Positions 1 through 9,290 of a DNA stretch of 64,000 nucleotides are shown here, piece after piece. The first letter of the stretch is position 1; each line of letters begins with the position of its first letter. Both the position numbers and the translations under genes were made by a program. The DNA is from Marivivens donghaensis. Its GTDB lineage: Bacteria; Pseudomonadota; Alphaproteobacteria; Rhodobacterales; Rhodobacteraceae. The DNA lies in NCBI RefSeq assembly GCF_011806565.1, contig NZ_JAATOP010000006.1:62001-126000 (forward strand). Reading direction: 5' to 3'. The notes below the pieces were generated by a model that saw only the letters and a list, made by a program, of their open reading frames with translations, did not search any database and had not been told where the DNA came from.

Positions 1-535
1 GCTGCGGGAAAAGCTGGGGCCGCGGCTGATCGTTGCGGTCGCGTTGGGTTTTGGCGGCGTGGTCGCGATGCTGTGGCAAGCGATGGAAATGCCGGGCGAG
101 GGCGCAGTCATCGGCGCACTGGCGGGCATCGGTTACGCTGTGACGATGGCGTTCGTGCGCGTGCACATCAAGAATATGACCGCAACAGAGAAGCCGTCGA
201 CCATCGCGTTCTGGTTCGCCGTTGTCTGTTCGGTCGTGGGGCTGCTGACCATGCCGTTCGGCTGGTCGGTGCCGGATGCGGGGATGCTGGTGCTGCTCTG
301 CCTCGCGGGCCTCTTGGGCGGCGCGGGTCATATCGCGGCGGTAGAAGCACAAGCGCGAGCGCCGGTTTCGACGCTCGCACCTTTTGAATTCACGGGCCTG
401 ATCTGGGCTTTGGGCTTCGATCTGGTGCTGTTCAACACCGCGCCGGACCACTGGGGTCTGATCGGCGCGGTTCTGATTACCTTGGCCGGTATCGTGGTGA
501 CGCTTCAGCCCTCGGGGAAGAAGCAGGCCGCCTGA
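1..535 (+). CDS. EamA/DMT-family membrane transporter (C-terminal part, 5' end outside window)
   Basis: The reading frame is open from base 2, so the gene begins upstream of the window; about 177 residues are visible. They form several hydrophobic segments separated by short loops, the pattern of the second half of a ten-helix EamA (drug/metabolite transporter superfamily) exporter. The stretch around LDWALGF-type helices and the end [11 protein letters not shown] resemble the last helix pair of such proteins. Substrate cannot be told. The 3' end overlaps the convergent dppF-like gene by 31 bases, so the two transcripts share a short antisense stretch. A second complete EamA gene lies near 40 kb but is not adjacent and need not be related in function. 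Confidence 0.8.
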   Translation, partial: LREKLGPRLIVAVALGFGGVVAMLWQAMEMPGEGAVIGALAGIGYAVTMAFVRVHIKNMTATEKPSTIAFWFAVVCSVVGLLTMPFGWSVPDAGMLVLLCLAGLLGGAGHIAAVEAQARAPVSTLAPFEFTGLIWALGFDLVLFNTAPDHWGLIGAVLITLAGIVVTLQPSGKKQAA

Positions 536-1464
536 TGTTCGCCGCCGTCGAGCTTTGGCGTCTCTGCACGGCACTTGTCCTGCGCTTTCCAGCAGCGCGG
601 CGCGAACGCACAACCCGGCGGAACGGCGAGCGGTGAGGGCAGTTCGCCCGTCAGCTTGATCCGCTCCTTGCGAAGTTCGGGATCGGCCACCGGAGTCGCG
701 GACAGCAGAGCCTTCGCGTAGGGGTGGCGCGGGTTGCCGAACACTTCCTCTTTCGTGCCTTTCTCGACCGCGCGGCCAAGGTACATCACGATCACATCGT
801 CAGCGACGTGCTTCACCACGCTCAAGTCGTGGCTGATAAAGAGGTAGGCGAGGCCCATGCGTTCCTGAATGTCGATCAGCAGGTTCAGGACTGACGACTG
901 AATTGACAGGTCGAGCGCAGAAACGGGCTCGTCGAGCACCAGCACCTTCGGCTCCAGCATCAGAGCGCGCGCAATGGCGATCCGCTGGCGCTGACCGCCC
1001 GAGAACATGTGCGGGTAGCGGTCGAAGTGCTCGGGGCGCAGACCGACGAGACGGATCATCTCGCGGGCTTTCTCCTCGCGGTCCTTCTTGGACATGTCGG
1101 GGCGGTTGATGACCAGCGGCTCCATCAGGATCTGCCCGATGCGCTGACGCGGGTTCAGCGAACCGTAAGGGTCCTGAAACACGATCTGCACCGACTGGCG
1201 CAACGAGGCCCAGTGCTGGGGCAGAACGTCCTTGCCGTCGAGTTTCAGCGAGCCGAGGGTCGGCTCTTCGATCATGGTCACAAGGCGCGCGAGCGTCGAC
1301 TTGCCGCAACCGGATTCGCCCACTACGGCCAGCGTTTTGCCGGCATAGAGTTCGAAGTCCACCTGCTGCACGGCCTTCAGCACTTGCGGCTTGCGGAACA
1401 GACCACCACCGACCTCGTAATGACGTGCGAGGTTTTCTGCGGTCATAACGGGGGCTTGGCTCAT
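505..1464 (-). CDS. Peptide ABC transporter ATP-binding protein, DppF/OppF type
   Basis: A 319-residue ATPase that would energise the inner-membrane peptide importer encoded upstream. Walker [10 protein letters not shown] is at about residues 49-57, the signature SGGQRQR at 155-161 and Walker B VLVLDEP at 174-180. After the ATPase core comes the C-terminal oligopeptide-transporter extension, with the [10 protein letters not shown] cysteine motif typical of DppD/DppF/OppD/OppF subunits. It is the last gene of a five-gene transporter run. Its ATG lies within a 4-base overlap (ATGA) with the stop of the preceding ATPase gene, so translation is probably coupled. Exact substrate (dipeptide, oligopeptide, nickel, other) cannot be read from this subunit. 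Confidence 0.93.
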   Translation of the reverse strand: MSQAPVMTAENLARHYEVGGGLFRKPQVLKAVQQVDFELYAGKTLAVVGESGCGKSTLARLVTMIEEPTLGSLKLDGKDVLPQHWASLRQSVQIVFQDPYGSLNPRQRIGQILMEPLVINRPDMSKKDREEKAREMIRLVGLRPEHFDRYPHMFSGGQRQRIAIARALMLEPKVLVLDEPVSALDLSIQSSVLNLLIDIQERMGLAYLFISHDLSVVKHVADDVIVMYLGRAVEKGTKEEVFGNPRHPYAKALLSATPVADPELRKERIKLTGELPSPLAVPPGCAFAPRCWKAQDKCRAETPKLDGGEHQAACFFPEG

Positions 1465-2438
1465 GACACTTTCCTTTGGTCAGTGTTGAGGGGGTAGTGG
1501 CAGCGGGCGTAGCCCAGCTCCGGTCCACGCGGGGCAGGTTCGACAGCGCGGCAGTGGTCGTCAGCGAACTGGCAACGCGGGCTGAACAGGCAGCCCTCGG
1601 GGCGGTCGAACTGGCCCGGCACCACGCCCGGGATCGTCGGCAGACGCTTTTCCGTCGCACGCTCGGGCAGCGCGTCCAGAAGGGCGGCGGCGTAGGGGTG
1701 GTGCGGCGTGCGGAACAGATCGCCCACTTGGCGCTCTTCGATCTTCTGACCGGCGTACTGGACGCTCACGCGCTCTGCCGTTTCGGCCACGACGCCCATG
1801 TCGTGCGTAATCAGAACGAGGCCCATGCCGCTTTCCTCGCGCAGCGAGGTCAGCAGGTCGAGGATCTGCGCCTGAATGGTCACGTCGAGCGCCGTTGTCG
1901 GTTCGTCCGCGATCAGCAGCTTGGGACGGCAGGCAATCGCCATCGCGATCATCACGCGCTGGTTCATACCGCCCGACAGCTGGTGCGGGAAGGACGACAG
2001 GCGCTTTTCGGGGGCAGGGATGCCCACCTGTTCGAACAGCTCGATGGCACGCTTGTGACGCTCGGCGCGGCCCATACCGAGGTGGATGCGCAGCGCTTCC
2101 TTGATCTGCCAACCCACGGTGAAACACGGGTTGAGCGAGGACATCGGCTCTTGGAAGATCATGGCGAGGTCTTTGCCGACGATGCGGCGACGCTCGCGCG
2201 TGCCCATGTTCAGCAGGTCATGCCCGTCAAAGGTCAGCTCGTCCGCGGTGACTTTCGCGGTCCACGGCAGAAGCCCCATCAGCGCGAGCATCGACACGGA
2301 CTTACCCGAGCCGGACTCGCCCACGATGGCGAGGATTTCGCCTGCGGCAACGTCCTGATCCACACCGTCCACGGCACGGAACATGCCCGACGCGGTCTGG
2401 AACTCGACGCTGAGGTTACGAATACGAAGGAGGCTCAT
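1461..2438 (-). CDS. Peptide ABC transporter ATP-binding protein, DppD/OppD type
   Basis: The second ATPase (325 residues) of the same peptide importer; DppD and DppF subunits normally work as a heterodimer. Walker A GESGSGKS is at about 40-47, the signature LSGGMNQR at 154-161 and Walker B LLIADEP near 174-180. The C-terminal extension carries the [10 protein letters not shown] motif of the family. Two bases separate its start from the stop of the upstream permease gene, and its stop overlaps the next ATPase gene by four bases. Length and order fit the standard dppABCDF arrangement. Confidence 0.93.
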   Translation of the reverse strand: MSLLRIRNLSVEFQTASGMFRAVDGVDQDVAAGEILAIVGESGSGKSVSMLALMGLLPWTAKVTADELTFDGHDLLNMGTRERRRIVGKDLAMIFQEPMSSLNPCFTVGWQIKEALRIHLGMGRAERHKRAIELFEQVGIPAPEKRLSSFPHQLSGGMNQRVMIAMAIACRPKLLIADEPTTALDVTIQAQILDLLTSLREESGMGLVLITHDMGVVAETAERVSVQYAGQKIEERQVGDLFRTPHHPYAAALLDALPERATEKRLPTIPGVVPGQFDRPEGCLFSPRCQFADDHCRAVEPAPRGPELGYARCHYPLNTDQRKVS

Positions 2439-2441
2439 GGA

Positions 2442-3335
2442 TCAGCTCCTCTTCAGTTTCGGGTCGAGTGCGTCACGAAGACCATCGCCCATCAGGTTGA
2501 TCGCCAGCACGGTGATGAGGATCGCCACGCCGGGGAAGGTCACGACCCACCATGCGCGCAGGATGAACTCGCGTGCTTCGGCCAGCATGGTGCCCCATTC
2601 GGGCGTCGGCGGCTGCGCACCCATGCCAAGGAAGCCGAGCGCGGCGGCGTCGAGGATCGCGGTCGAGAACGATAGCGCGGCCTGAACGATGATCGGCGCG
2701 AGGCAGTTCGGCAGAACGGTCTTGAACATCAGGCGCATACGGCCCGCACCGGCAACGCGGGCAGAGGTCACGTAGTCCTTCTGCTTTTCCGACAGCACGG
2801 CGGCGCGGGTGAGGCGGACGTAGTGCGGCTGGAGCACGATCGCGATAGCGACCATGGCGTTGATCAGCGACGGCCCGAGGATCGCCACCAGCACGAGCGC
2901 CAGCAGCAGCGACGGGAACGCCAGAACGATGTCCATGATGCGCATGATGATGGTGTCGAGCCAGCGCGGCGCGAAACCTGCGATCAGGCCGATGATGATG
3001 CCGCCGAACGACGCGATGGTCACAACGACCACGCCGACGAAGAACGAATAACGCGCGCCTTCGATCAGGCGGGAGAGCATGTCACGGCCCAGCGGGTCGG
3101 TGCCCAGCGGGAACGCCCACGAGCCACCTTCGCTCCATGCCGGCGGCTGGAGGATGTGGTCGCGGAACTGCTGCGTGGAATCGTAAGGGGCAATAATCGG
3201 CGAAAGGGCCGCGACGAGCAGGAAAAAGCCGAAAACGTAGAGGCCGATGACGGCCCCGCGGTTTTCGCGGAAATAGTACCAGAACTCGCGGAGGGCGCTC
3301 GGGCGCTTGGGTGCGCTTTGTGCTGTATCAGTCAT
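2442..3335 (-). CDS. Peptide ABC transporter permease, DppC/OppC type
   Basis: A 297-residue inner-membrane permease. A short cytoplasmic N-terminus and the OppC N-terminal helix (about residues 25-50) are followed by five further hydrophobic segments. The cytoplasmic EAA-like loop reads ARVAGAGRMRLMFKTVLPN, the contact site for the ATPases. Permeases of this class pair with a DppB-type subunit, which is the next gene upstream; the two genes overlap by one base (TGATG). The end of the protein (DGLRDALDPKLKRS) is the usual C-terminal motif of DppC/OppC proteins. Confidence 0.93.
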   Translation of the reverse strand: MTDTAQSAPKRPSALREFWYYFRENRGAVIGLYVFGFFLLVAALSPIIAPYDSTQQFRDHILQPPAWSEGGSWAFPLGTDPLGRDMLSRLIEGARYSFFVGVVVVTIASFGGIIIGLIAGFAPRWLDTIIMRIMDIVLAFPSLLLALVLVAILGPSLINAMVAIAIVLQPHYVRLTRAAVLSEKQKDYVTSARVAGAGRMRLMFKTVLPNCLAPIIVQAALSFSTAILDAAALGFLGMGAQPPTPEWGTMLAEAREFILRAWWVVTFPGVAILITVLAINLMGDGLRDALDPKLKRS

Positions 3336-4342
3336 CAGCGTTTCCGGATTTTGGGGTTGATGATGCCATAGAGGACATCGACAGTCAGGTTCACGACCAT
3401 CACCATCACGGCGATGAGCAGCAGGCCGCCCTGAACGACGGGATAGTCGCGGCGGAAGATGCTATCGACCATCCACTTGCCGATACCCGGCCAGCTGAAG
3501 ATGGTCTCGGTCAGGATCGCACCTGCGAGCAGCGTACCGACCGACAGGCCGATCACCGTGATCACGGGGATCAGCGCGTTACGCAGGGCGTGGATCGCGT
3601 TGACGCGGCGGGGCGACATGCCTTTGGCGCGGGCGGTGCGGATGTAATCCTCGCCCAGCACTTCGAGCATCGCCGAACGGGTCTGACGCGCGATCACCGC
3701 GAGCGGGATGGTGCCCAGCACGATGGTCGGCAGGATCAGGTGGCGCACGGCGGACGATAGCGCTCCGCTCTGGCCCGATGCGATCGCGTCCCAGATCATG
3801 AAGCCCGTGGCGTTCGGGAAGTAGTATTGCAGCCCGATACGGCCCGACACGGGCGTCCATTGCAGGTTGCCCGAGAACACGATGATCAGGAGTAGCGCCC
3901 ACCAGAAAATCGGCATCGAGTAGCCGACGAGGGCGGTCGACATCAGCGCACGGTCGAAGAACTTGCCGCGGTTTACAGCGGCGATCACGCCTGCGGGCAG
4001 GCCAATCAGGATCGCGAAGATCATCGCGCAGAGCGACAGTTCGAGCGTGGCGGGAAACAGGGTAAAGAACTCGTCCCAGACCGGTTTTTTCGTCACGAAG
4101 GACGTTCCAAGGTCACCTTGGAGAACACCGGTCAGGTAGTCCCAGAACTGTGCCAACATCGGACGGTCAAAGCCGTATTGCGTGGTCAGTTCGGCATAGC
4201 GTTCTTCGCTCATCCCGCGTTCGCCCGCCATGACGATAATCGGATCGCCCGGCAGTACGCGGATGAAAGCAAAGGAAATCAGGGTCACGCCGATAAAGGT
4301 CGGCACGAATGTAAGCAGACGGGAGGCGAGGTATTTCAGCAC
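3335..4342 (-). CDS. Peptide ABC transporter permease, DppB/OppB type
   Basis: A 335-residue inner-membrane permease with an N-terminal transmembrane segment (about 10-30), a periplasmic domain containing the typical RVLPGDP motif, and a block of five further membrane helices. The EAA loop TARAKGMSPRRVNAIHALRN lies near residue 235. It forms the translocation pore with the DppC-type subunit encoded one base downstream. It follows the substrate-binding-protein gene after a 137-base gap that contains a strong hairpin, an arrangement that usually lets the binding protein be made in excess over the membrane parts. Confidence 0.93.
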   Translation of the reverse strand: MLKYLASRLLTFVPTFIGVTLISFAFIRVLPGDPIIVMAGERGMSEERYAELTTQYGFDRPMLAQFWDYLTGVLQGDLGTSFVTKKPVWDEFFTLFPATLELSLCAMIFAILIGLPAGVIAAVNRGKFFDRALMSTALVGYSMPIFWWALLLIIVFSGNLQWTPVSGRIGLQYYFPNATGFMIWDAIASGQSGALSSAVRHLILPTIVLGTIPLAVIARQTRSAMLEVLGEDYIRTARAKGMSPRRVNAIHALRNALIPVITVIGLSVGTLLAGAILTETIFSWPGIGKWMVDSIFRRDYPVVQGGLLLIAVMVMVVNLTVDVLYGIINPKIRKR

Positions 4343-4436
4343 GTCGGCACCTTCATGTCTGTGATTTGATTGATCAGTCTTTTCATGGGGTTAACGTGCG
4401 GCATTGAAGCTGCCATCCGTCCCTCGCAAATAAGGG

Positions 4437-4460
4437 AACCGGCGCTGGATAGCGCCGGTT
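4437..4460 (-). other. Stem-loop between the peptide-binding-protein and permease genes
   Basis: A perfect 10-bp stem (AACCGGCGCT paired with AGCGCCGGTT) with a 4-base loop, 20 bases after the stop of the binding-protein gene. No T-run follows on the minus strand, so it looks less like a full terminator than like an attenuating or RNA-stabilising hairpin that sets the ratio of binding protein to permease. Confidence 0.75.
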
Positions 4461-4479
4461 CGGTTGATTTGGAATTCGC

Positions 4480-6072
4480 TTAGTTGGACAGGCCAACCGC
4501 GTTGAAGAAGTGGCCGCCGAGCGGGTCGATGACGTAGCCGTCAACTTCCGGACGCATGGTCATGTAAACGACCGAGTGAGCGATGGTTGCCCACGGAGCC
4601 TGCTCTTTGAAGATAACCTGAGCTTCTTCGTACAGAGCAGCGCGCTCGTCCTGATCGGAGATGGTCTTGGCTTCCTGGATCAGATCGTCGAACGGCTCGT
4701 AGCACCACTGGGCGCGGTTCGAACCGCCAACACCGTCACAGCCCAGAAGAACTGCGAGGAAGTTGTCCGGATCGCCGTTGTCACCGGTCCAGCCGAGCAG
4801 AACAGCGCCGTCACGGTCGGTGTCCTTCGAACGCTCGAGGTACTCACCCCATTCGTACGAAACGATTTCGACGTCGACGCCGATTTCAGCGAAGTCGGCC
4901 TGCATCAGTTCGGCCATACGGCGTGCGTTCGGGTTGTACGGACGCTGTACCGGCATCGCCCAGATCTTCAGGTCGAGGTCGGTCACGCCTTCTTCTTCCA
5001 GCATGGCCTTTGCGGCTTCCGGATCGTAGCTGTCGTCTTCAACGGCGTCGTTGTAGGACCACATGGTCGGCGGGATCGGGTTCTTGGCGATCTGGCCCGA
5101 GCCCTGGAATACGACGTCGATGATGGCCTGCTTGTCGATAGCCATGTTGAGCGCCTTACGGACGTTCGGGTTATCGTAGGGAGCCACGTTGGTGTTGTAT
5201 GCGAGGTAGCCGACGTTCAGGCCTTCCTGTTGCATGACTTCAACGCCTTCGTCCGACTGCATCGCTTCGACGTCAGCGGGGTTCGGGTAGGCCATGACGT
5301 GGCATTCGCCAGCCTGAACCTTCTGGTAGCGAACCGAAGCGTCCGGCGTGATCGCGAAGATCAGCGCTTCGACCTTGGCCGCATCACCCCAGTAGTCGTC
5401 GTTGCGGACGAAACGGATGACGGCGTCTTTCTGGTAAGCCTGGAAGCTGAACGGACCGGTGCCGATCGGCGCCTGGTTCAGCATTTCCGGAGTGCCGGCT
5501 TCCATCATCGCGTCTGCGTATTCTTTCGAAACGATCGACGCGAAGTCCATTGCCATGTTCGCCATGAACGGCGCTTCCGGACGGGTCAGGTTGAAGACGA
5601 CGGTGTAGTCGTCGACCTTTTCGATCGACTCGATCAGGTCGGGCATCGACATGGCCGAGTAGTATTCCCACGAACCGCCCGAAACGCCGTTGTACGGGTT
5701 GTCCGGGTTGCCCTGACGGTCGAACGAGAAGATCACGTCGTCAGCGTTGAAATCGCGGGTCGGGGTGAACTGGTCGTTCGAGTGGAATTTGACGCCCTCA
5801 CGCAGGTGGAAGGTGACGGTCAGGCCGTCTTCCGACACTTCAAAGCTCTCGGCCAGAGCCGGGTTCACTTCGGTGGTGCCGACTTCGAATTCGACCAGAC
5901 GGTTGTAGATCGGCTTCGACGAGGCGTCGAAAGTGGTGCCCGAGGTGTACAGAGCGGCGTCAAAGCCCTCCGGCGAACCTTCCGAGCAGTAGACCAGAGC
6001 TTGAGCCGAAGCGGCGCCGGCGCTCAGCGCCATTGCTGCGGTCATGCCCAGCAGAGTTGTCTTGAATTTCAT
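4480..6072 (-). CDS. Periplasmic peptide-binding protein, DppA-like (SBP family 5)
   Basis: A 530-residue extracellular solute-binding protein of family 5, which captures peptides in the periplasm and delivers them to the permease pair. Residues 1-23 are a Sec signal peptide: a basic start, a hydrophobic core, and cleavage after ASA. The mature part has the family's length and typical features (the GTGPFSF-type segment near 195, and the LKIWAMPVQRPYNPNARRMAELMQ region near 365). A very strong Shine-Dalgarno (AGGAGG) precedes the ATG. It is the first transporter gene, 73 bases after an XRE-cupin regulator on the same strand. DppA-like proteins can also bind haem or other ligands, so the dipeptide assignment is by resemblance only. 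Confidence 0.92.
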   Translation of the reverse strand: MKFKTTLLGMTAAMALSAGAASAQALVYCSEGSPEGFDAALYTSGTTFDASSKPIYNRLVEFEVGTTEVNPALAESFEVSEDGLTVTFHLREGVKFHSNDQFTPTRDFNADDVIFSFDRQGNPDNPYNGVSGGSWEYYSAMSMPDLIESIEKVDDYTVVFNLTRPEAPFMANMAMDFASIVSKEYADAMMEAGTPEMLNQAPIGTGPFSFQAYQKDAVIRFVRNDDYWGDAAKVEALIFAITPDASVRYQKVQAGECHVMAYPNPADVEAMQSDEGVEVMQQEGLNVGYLAYNTNVAPYDNPNVRKALNMAIDKQAIIDVVFQGSGQIAKNPIPPTMWSYNDAVEDDSYDPEAAKAMLEEEGVTDLDLKIWAMPVQRPYNPNARRMAELMQADFAEIGVDVEIVSYEWGEYLERSKDTDRDGAVLLGWTGDNGDPDNFLAVLLGCDGVGGSNRAQWCYEPFDDLIQEAKTISDQDERAALYEEAQVIFKEQAPWATIAHSVVYMTMRPEVDGYVIDPLGGHFFNAVGLSN

Positions 6073-6145
6073 TTCATCAACCTCCTTGTTGACTTCATGT
6101 GTTGCGGCGACGTTGCGCCGAATATCATCCGTTTTAAGCGGAATC

Positions 6146-6775
6146 TTAGTTGCCCGCGCCCACGATCTGGGGGCGGTTCGAGGGTGGCACCTTGCGGGTG
6201 CCGCTTGCGTTCAGGACGGTAAGCCGTCCCGACCACAAAATCTTGGCTTCGTTGTCCGACGGGTTCGCCCACGAATGCGGAACGGTTCCGCTATAGTGCA
6301 GGCTGTCACCGGCGGTCATCGAGAAGGTCTGCCCGTCGAGCGTCTGCTCGATGGTGCCTTCGAGAATGAAGATGATTTCCTCGCCCTCATGCGACACGGT
6401 TTCCGACGTGTACTTGGCGGGCACGTGCATGATGTAGCTGGAGATCTCGGACCCCGGATAGTCGTTGCTCAGGGCCTCGTAGGTGATCGACGATCCCGCG
6501 ATGGAAAACTTCTCGCGGCCGGAGGCGCGGCTGAGCGCATCGGCGGGTTTCGTGGATTTGACGAAGTAGTCGATGGACACGTCGAGCGCATCGGCGAGCT
6601 GGGCGAGGGTGCCCAGCGAAGGCACCGCCATGTCGCGCTCGATCAGGCTCAGATAACCGGCGGATACACCCGCACGATCCGAGAGGACCTTGAGAGTGAG
6701 TTCCATCTGTTTGCGACGTTTGCGGAGCAGTCCGCCGAGCGCGAGTGCAGGATTGGCAGGTGTGGGTGAGCTCAT
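6146..6775 (-). CDS. XRE-family transcriptional regulator with C-terminal cupin domain
   Basis: A helix-turn-helix regulator of about 209 residues. The N-terminal XRE domain (roughly residues 12-65: RKRRKQMELTLKVLSDRAGVS then YLSLIERD) binds DNA. The C-terminal cupin (roughly 110-185, with HEGEEIIFILEG and GDSLHYSGTVPHSW) would bind a small ligand. Such proteins often repress neighbouring uptake or catabolic genes. It lies directly before the peptide transporter genes on the same strand, so it probably controls them and itself. I chose the ATG at 6775; a TTG at 6796 would add seven residues. Neither start has an ideal ribosome site. Confidence 0.88.
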   Translation of the reverse strand: MSSPTPANPALALGGLLRKRRKQMELTLKVLSDRAGVSAGYLSLIERDMAVPSLGTLAQLADALDVSIDYFVKSTKPADALSRASGREKFSIAGSSITYEALSNDYPGSEISSYIMHVPAKYTSETVSHEGEEIIFILEGTIEQTLDGQTFSMTAGDSLHYSGTVPHSWANPSDNEAKILWSGRLTVLNASGTRKVPPSNRPQIVGAGN

Positions 6776-6803
6776 CAGGTCCGATTGAGTAAACAAATTT
6801 TAC

Positions 6804-6821
6804 TGTCACCAAAATTGTCAC
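6804..6821. promoter_or_regulatory. Candidate operator: direct repeat TGTCAC in an A+T-rich promoter region
   Basis: TGTCAC occurs twice, 12 bases apart start to start (6804 and 6816), in a locally A+T-rich stretch just upstream of the XRE-cupin regulator. Position and spacing of about one helical turn suit an autoregulatory site, but there is no second example in the window to compare with. Confidence 0.35.
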
Positions 6822-6884
6822 ATGAATTTAATCAGACAGTCAACCTGATGTGTAGAAATGTTTCAACCTTCCGTGTCGTCAAAC

Positions 6885-6913
6885 AAAAAAGCCGCCCGTT
6901 TAGGCGGCTTTTT
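6885..6913 (-). terminator. Rho-independent terminator after the universal stress protein gene
   Basis: GCCGCC / GGCGGC stem flanked by A-run and T-run on both sides, so it can act in both directions. It lies 24 bases past the stop of the minus-strand stress-protein gene and separates it from the regulator and peptide transporter operon. Confidence 0.85.
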
Positions 6914-6936
6914 CGAGAATTTCATCGCAGGAAACA

Positions 6937-7788
6937 CTACCGGACGAGGAACACCGGTACTTTGCAGGCGCGGACCATTTCCGTGGTGTGCGATCCGAGG
7001 AACAGCGACCGCACGCGCGAGTGGCTGTAAGCGCCCATGACCAGCAGGTCGTAGCCCTCTTTCGCAGTCATTTCAGACAGCACATCCGATGCGCTGCCGT
7101 CGCGGTAGTCGATCTGCGCGTCGTATCCCCCAGCGGCCAGCGTCGCCTTCGCACGCTCCAGCGCGGTGTCCATTTCGGACGACTGCTTGCCGACGTGGAC
7201 GAGGTGCACTTCCTGACCGGCGAAGGCGCTGTTGCGCGCAAACATATCGACCGCTTTGAGCGCATTCGCACCATTGTCGAACGCAATCAGCACTTTCTGG
7301 ATCGGCTTGAACGCACGGTTGGCGACGAACACCGGCTTGTGGCTGGCGCGCACGACACGCTCCAGATTCGACCCGAGGTGATCGGAGGCCAGCCCCGCCG
7401 CTTCGCCGCGCTTGCCGATGATGATGATGTCGCCTTGGTCTTCTTTCGCGGTCAGCGTGTCGAGCAGATCGCCCTGACGCAAACGGGTCGAGACTTCGAC
7501 GCCGCTCTCTCGGATGATGTTCGCGGCGTCCTCAAGAATCGCGCGGCCAACTTCGTGCGCGAGCTTGCTGCGCTCGGCGTCCAGTTGCGACAACTGGTCG
7601 AGCAGGGCAGTGCGGGCACCAAGGCGGATCGCACCGCTCAGGTCCGACTGCGCCACAGCCTCGCGGCGGCCCATGACGTGATAGACTTTGACGTCGGCGC
7701 CCGAACGGCCCGCGATCCAGCCCGCGTGGCGGCAGACGCTCTCCGCATATTCGGACCCGTCGACAAAAGCGATAAGTGTGGTGCTCAT
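6937..7788 (-). CDS. Universal stress protein, two tandem Usp domains
   Basis: A 283-residue cytoplasmic protein made of two UspA-like domains (about 1-145 and 146-283). Both halves keep a version of the nucleotide-binding motif G-x2-G-x9-G-[S/N/T]: GKRGEAAGLASDHLGSN in the first and GAYSHSRVRSLFLGSHT in the second, so each may bind ATP. The start is supported by an AGGAT ribosome site. It follows the SulP transporter gene with an 11-base gap, so the two form an operon. Usp proteins paired with SulP-type anion transporters are often presumed to modulate or protect the transporter, but here that is inference. Confidence 0.9.
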   Translation of the reverse strand: MSTTLIAFVDGSEYAESVCRHAGWIAGRSGADVKVYHVMGRREAVAQSDLSGAIRLGARTALLDQLSQLDAERSKLAHEVGRAILEDAANIIRESGVEVSTRLRQGDLLDTLTAKEDQGDIIIIGKRGEAAGLASDHLGSNLERVVRASHKPVFVANRAFKPIQKVLIAFDNGANALKAVDMFARNSAFAGQEVHLVHVGKQSSEMDTALERAKATLAAGGYDAQIDYRDGSASDVLSEMTAKEGYDLLVMGAYSHSRVRSLFLGSHTTEMVRACKVPVFLVR

Positions 7789-7799
7789 TGTATCCTCCG

Positions 7800-9290
7800 T
7801 CAGTGGCCCAGCATTTCGTCCATCGCACCCGGTTTATCGTGAACCGCGAGGCGGTCGACGATGGTTTCCGAGGCCTTATTCAGGCCGACGATGTCGACCT
7901 CTGCGCCTTCACGACGGAATTTGAGCACGACCATGTCCAGCGCGGCAACAGAGGAAATGTCCCAGATGTGCGCGCGGCTGACGTCGATGGTGACCTTTTC
8001 GGGGGCTTCGTGGAAATCGAACGCCTTGGAGAAATCTTCCGACGACGCAAAGAACAGCTGGCCGAACACGCGGTAGGTGCGGTGGGTGCCGTCTGCGGTG
8101 ATCTCGCTCTCGACCTTGAACAGCTGCGCGATCTTCCACGCAAAGAAGATGCCCGACAGCAGCACGCCCACCAGCACACCGATGGCGAGGTTGTGGGTAT
8201 AGATCACAAAGAACACGGTCGCGAGCATCACGATCGATGACGACTTGGGGTGGGTGCGGAGCTGCTTGATCGACGACCACGAGAAGGTGCCGATCGACAC
8301 CATGATCATGATAGCGACCAGCGCGGGCATCGGAATGATGCCGACGACATCACCGAGCGCAACGCAGAGGATCAGCAGGTAGATACCGGCCGCAAAGGTC
8401 GACAGACGGCCGCGGCCACCCGATTTGACGTTGATGATCGACTGGCCGATCATCGCGCAACCGGCCATACCGCCGATGAAACCGGTGCCGATATTGGCAA
8501 GACCCTGACCGACGCACTCCTGATTACGGTCCGAGGAAGTGTCGGTCAGATCGTCAACGATCTGCTGGGTCATCAGGCTTTCCAGAAGGCCGACAACGGC
8601 AACAGCGGCTGCGTAAGGGAAGATGATCGACAGCGTCTCGAGGTTCAGCGGCATCTGCGGGATCAGGAAGACGGGCAGGGTGTCCGGCAGCTCGCCCATT
8701 TCGCCGACCGTGTTCACATCCCAGCCCATGACGACGACGATGATGGTCATGACGATGATATTGACCAGCGGCGACGGCACGATTGTGGTGAAGCGCGGCA
8801 GGATGTAAATGATTGCCAGACCGAACGCCACGAGCGGGAAGGTCAGGAACGGCACAGTATTCGGATCAAGCTGCGGCAGCTGCGCCATAAAGATCAGGAT
8901 CGCGAGCGCGTTCACAAAGCCGGTCATCACCGATTTCGACACGAACCGCATCACATAGCCCAGCCTCAAGAGACCCGCGCCGATTTGCAGGATCCCCGCA
9001 AGGATCGTGGTGGCGAAGAGGTACTCAAGGCCATGATCGCGCACCAGTGTCACCAGAAGAACCGCCACCGCAGCCGTCGCCGCAGAGATCATTGCCGGAC
9101 GCCCGCCGGTGATTGCGGTGATCACCGCAATCGAGAACGACGCATAAAGGCCGATCTTGGGGTCGACGCCTGCGATGATGGAAAACGCGATGGCCTCGGG
9201 AATGAGGGCAAGCGCAACAACAAGGCCCGAAATGAGGTCGGCCCGGATGTTGTGCGTCCACTGGTGACGGTATTGAGAGAGGGTGATCAT
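7800..9290 (-). CDS. SulP-family (SLC26) anion transporter with STAS domain
   Basis: An inner-membrane anion transporter of about 496 residues. The N-terminal part begins [20 protein letters not shown] and enters the SulP helices ([20 protein letters not shown], about residues 20-40). Ten or more hydrophobic segments follow, then a cytoplasmic STAS domain (about 395-495) with the typical [16 protein letters not shown] opening. Family members carry sulfate, bicarbonate, or other anions; substrate is not readable. I chose the ATG at 9290, where the conserved domain starts. The frame stays open up to 9509 (ATG at 9329 is an alternative), but that extra segment looks non-conserved. It is the first gene of an operon with the tandem Usp gene. 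Confidence 0.87.
   Translation of the reverse strand: MITLSQYRHQWTHNIRADLISGLVVALALIPEAIAFSIIAGVDPKIGLYASFSIAVITAITGGRPAMISAATAAVAVLLVTLVRDHGLEYLFATTILAGILQIGAGLLRLGYVMRFVSKSVMTGFVNALAILIFMAQLPQLDPNTVPFLTFPLVAFGLAIIYILPRFTTIVPSPLVNIIVMTIIVVVMGWDVNTVGEMGELPDTLPVFLIPQMPLNLETLSIIFPYAAAVAVVGLLESLMTQQIVDDLTDTSSDRNQECVGQGLANIGTGFIGGMAGCAMIGQSIINVKSGGRGRLSTFAAGIYLLILCVALGDVVGIIPMPALVAIMIMVSIGTFSWSSIKQLRTHPKSSSIVMLATVFFVIYTHNLAIGVLVGVLLSGIFFAWKIAQLFKVESEITADGTHRTYRVFGQLFFASSEDFSKAFDFHEAPEKVTIDVSRAHIWDISSVAALDMVVLKFRREGAEVDIVGLNKASETIVDRLAVHDKPGAMDEMLGH

Noticed and set aside
4510..6222. 570-codon plus-strand frame across the peptide-binding-protein gene
   Set aside because: Shadow frame; the minus strand has a signal peptide, strong ribosome site and family match.
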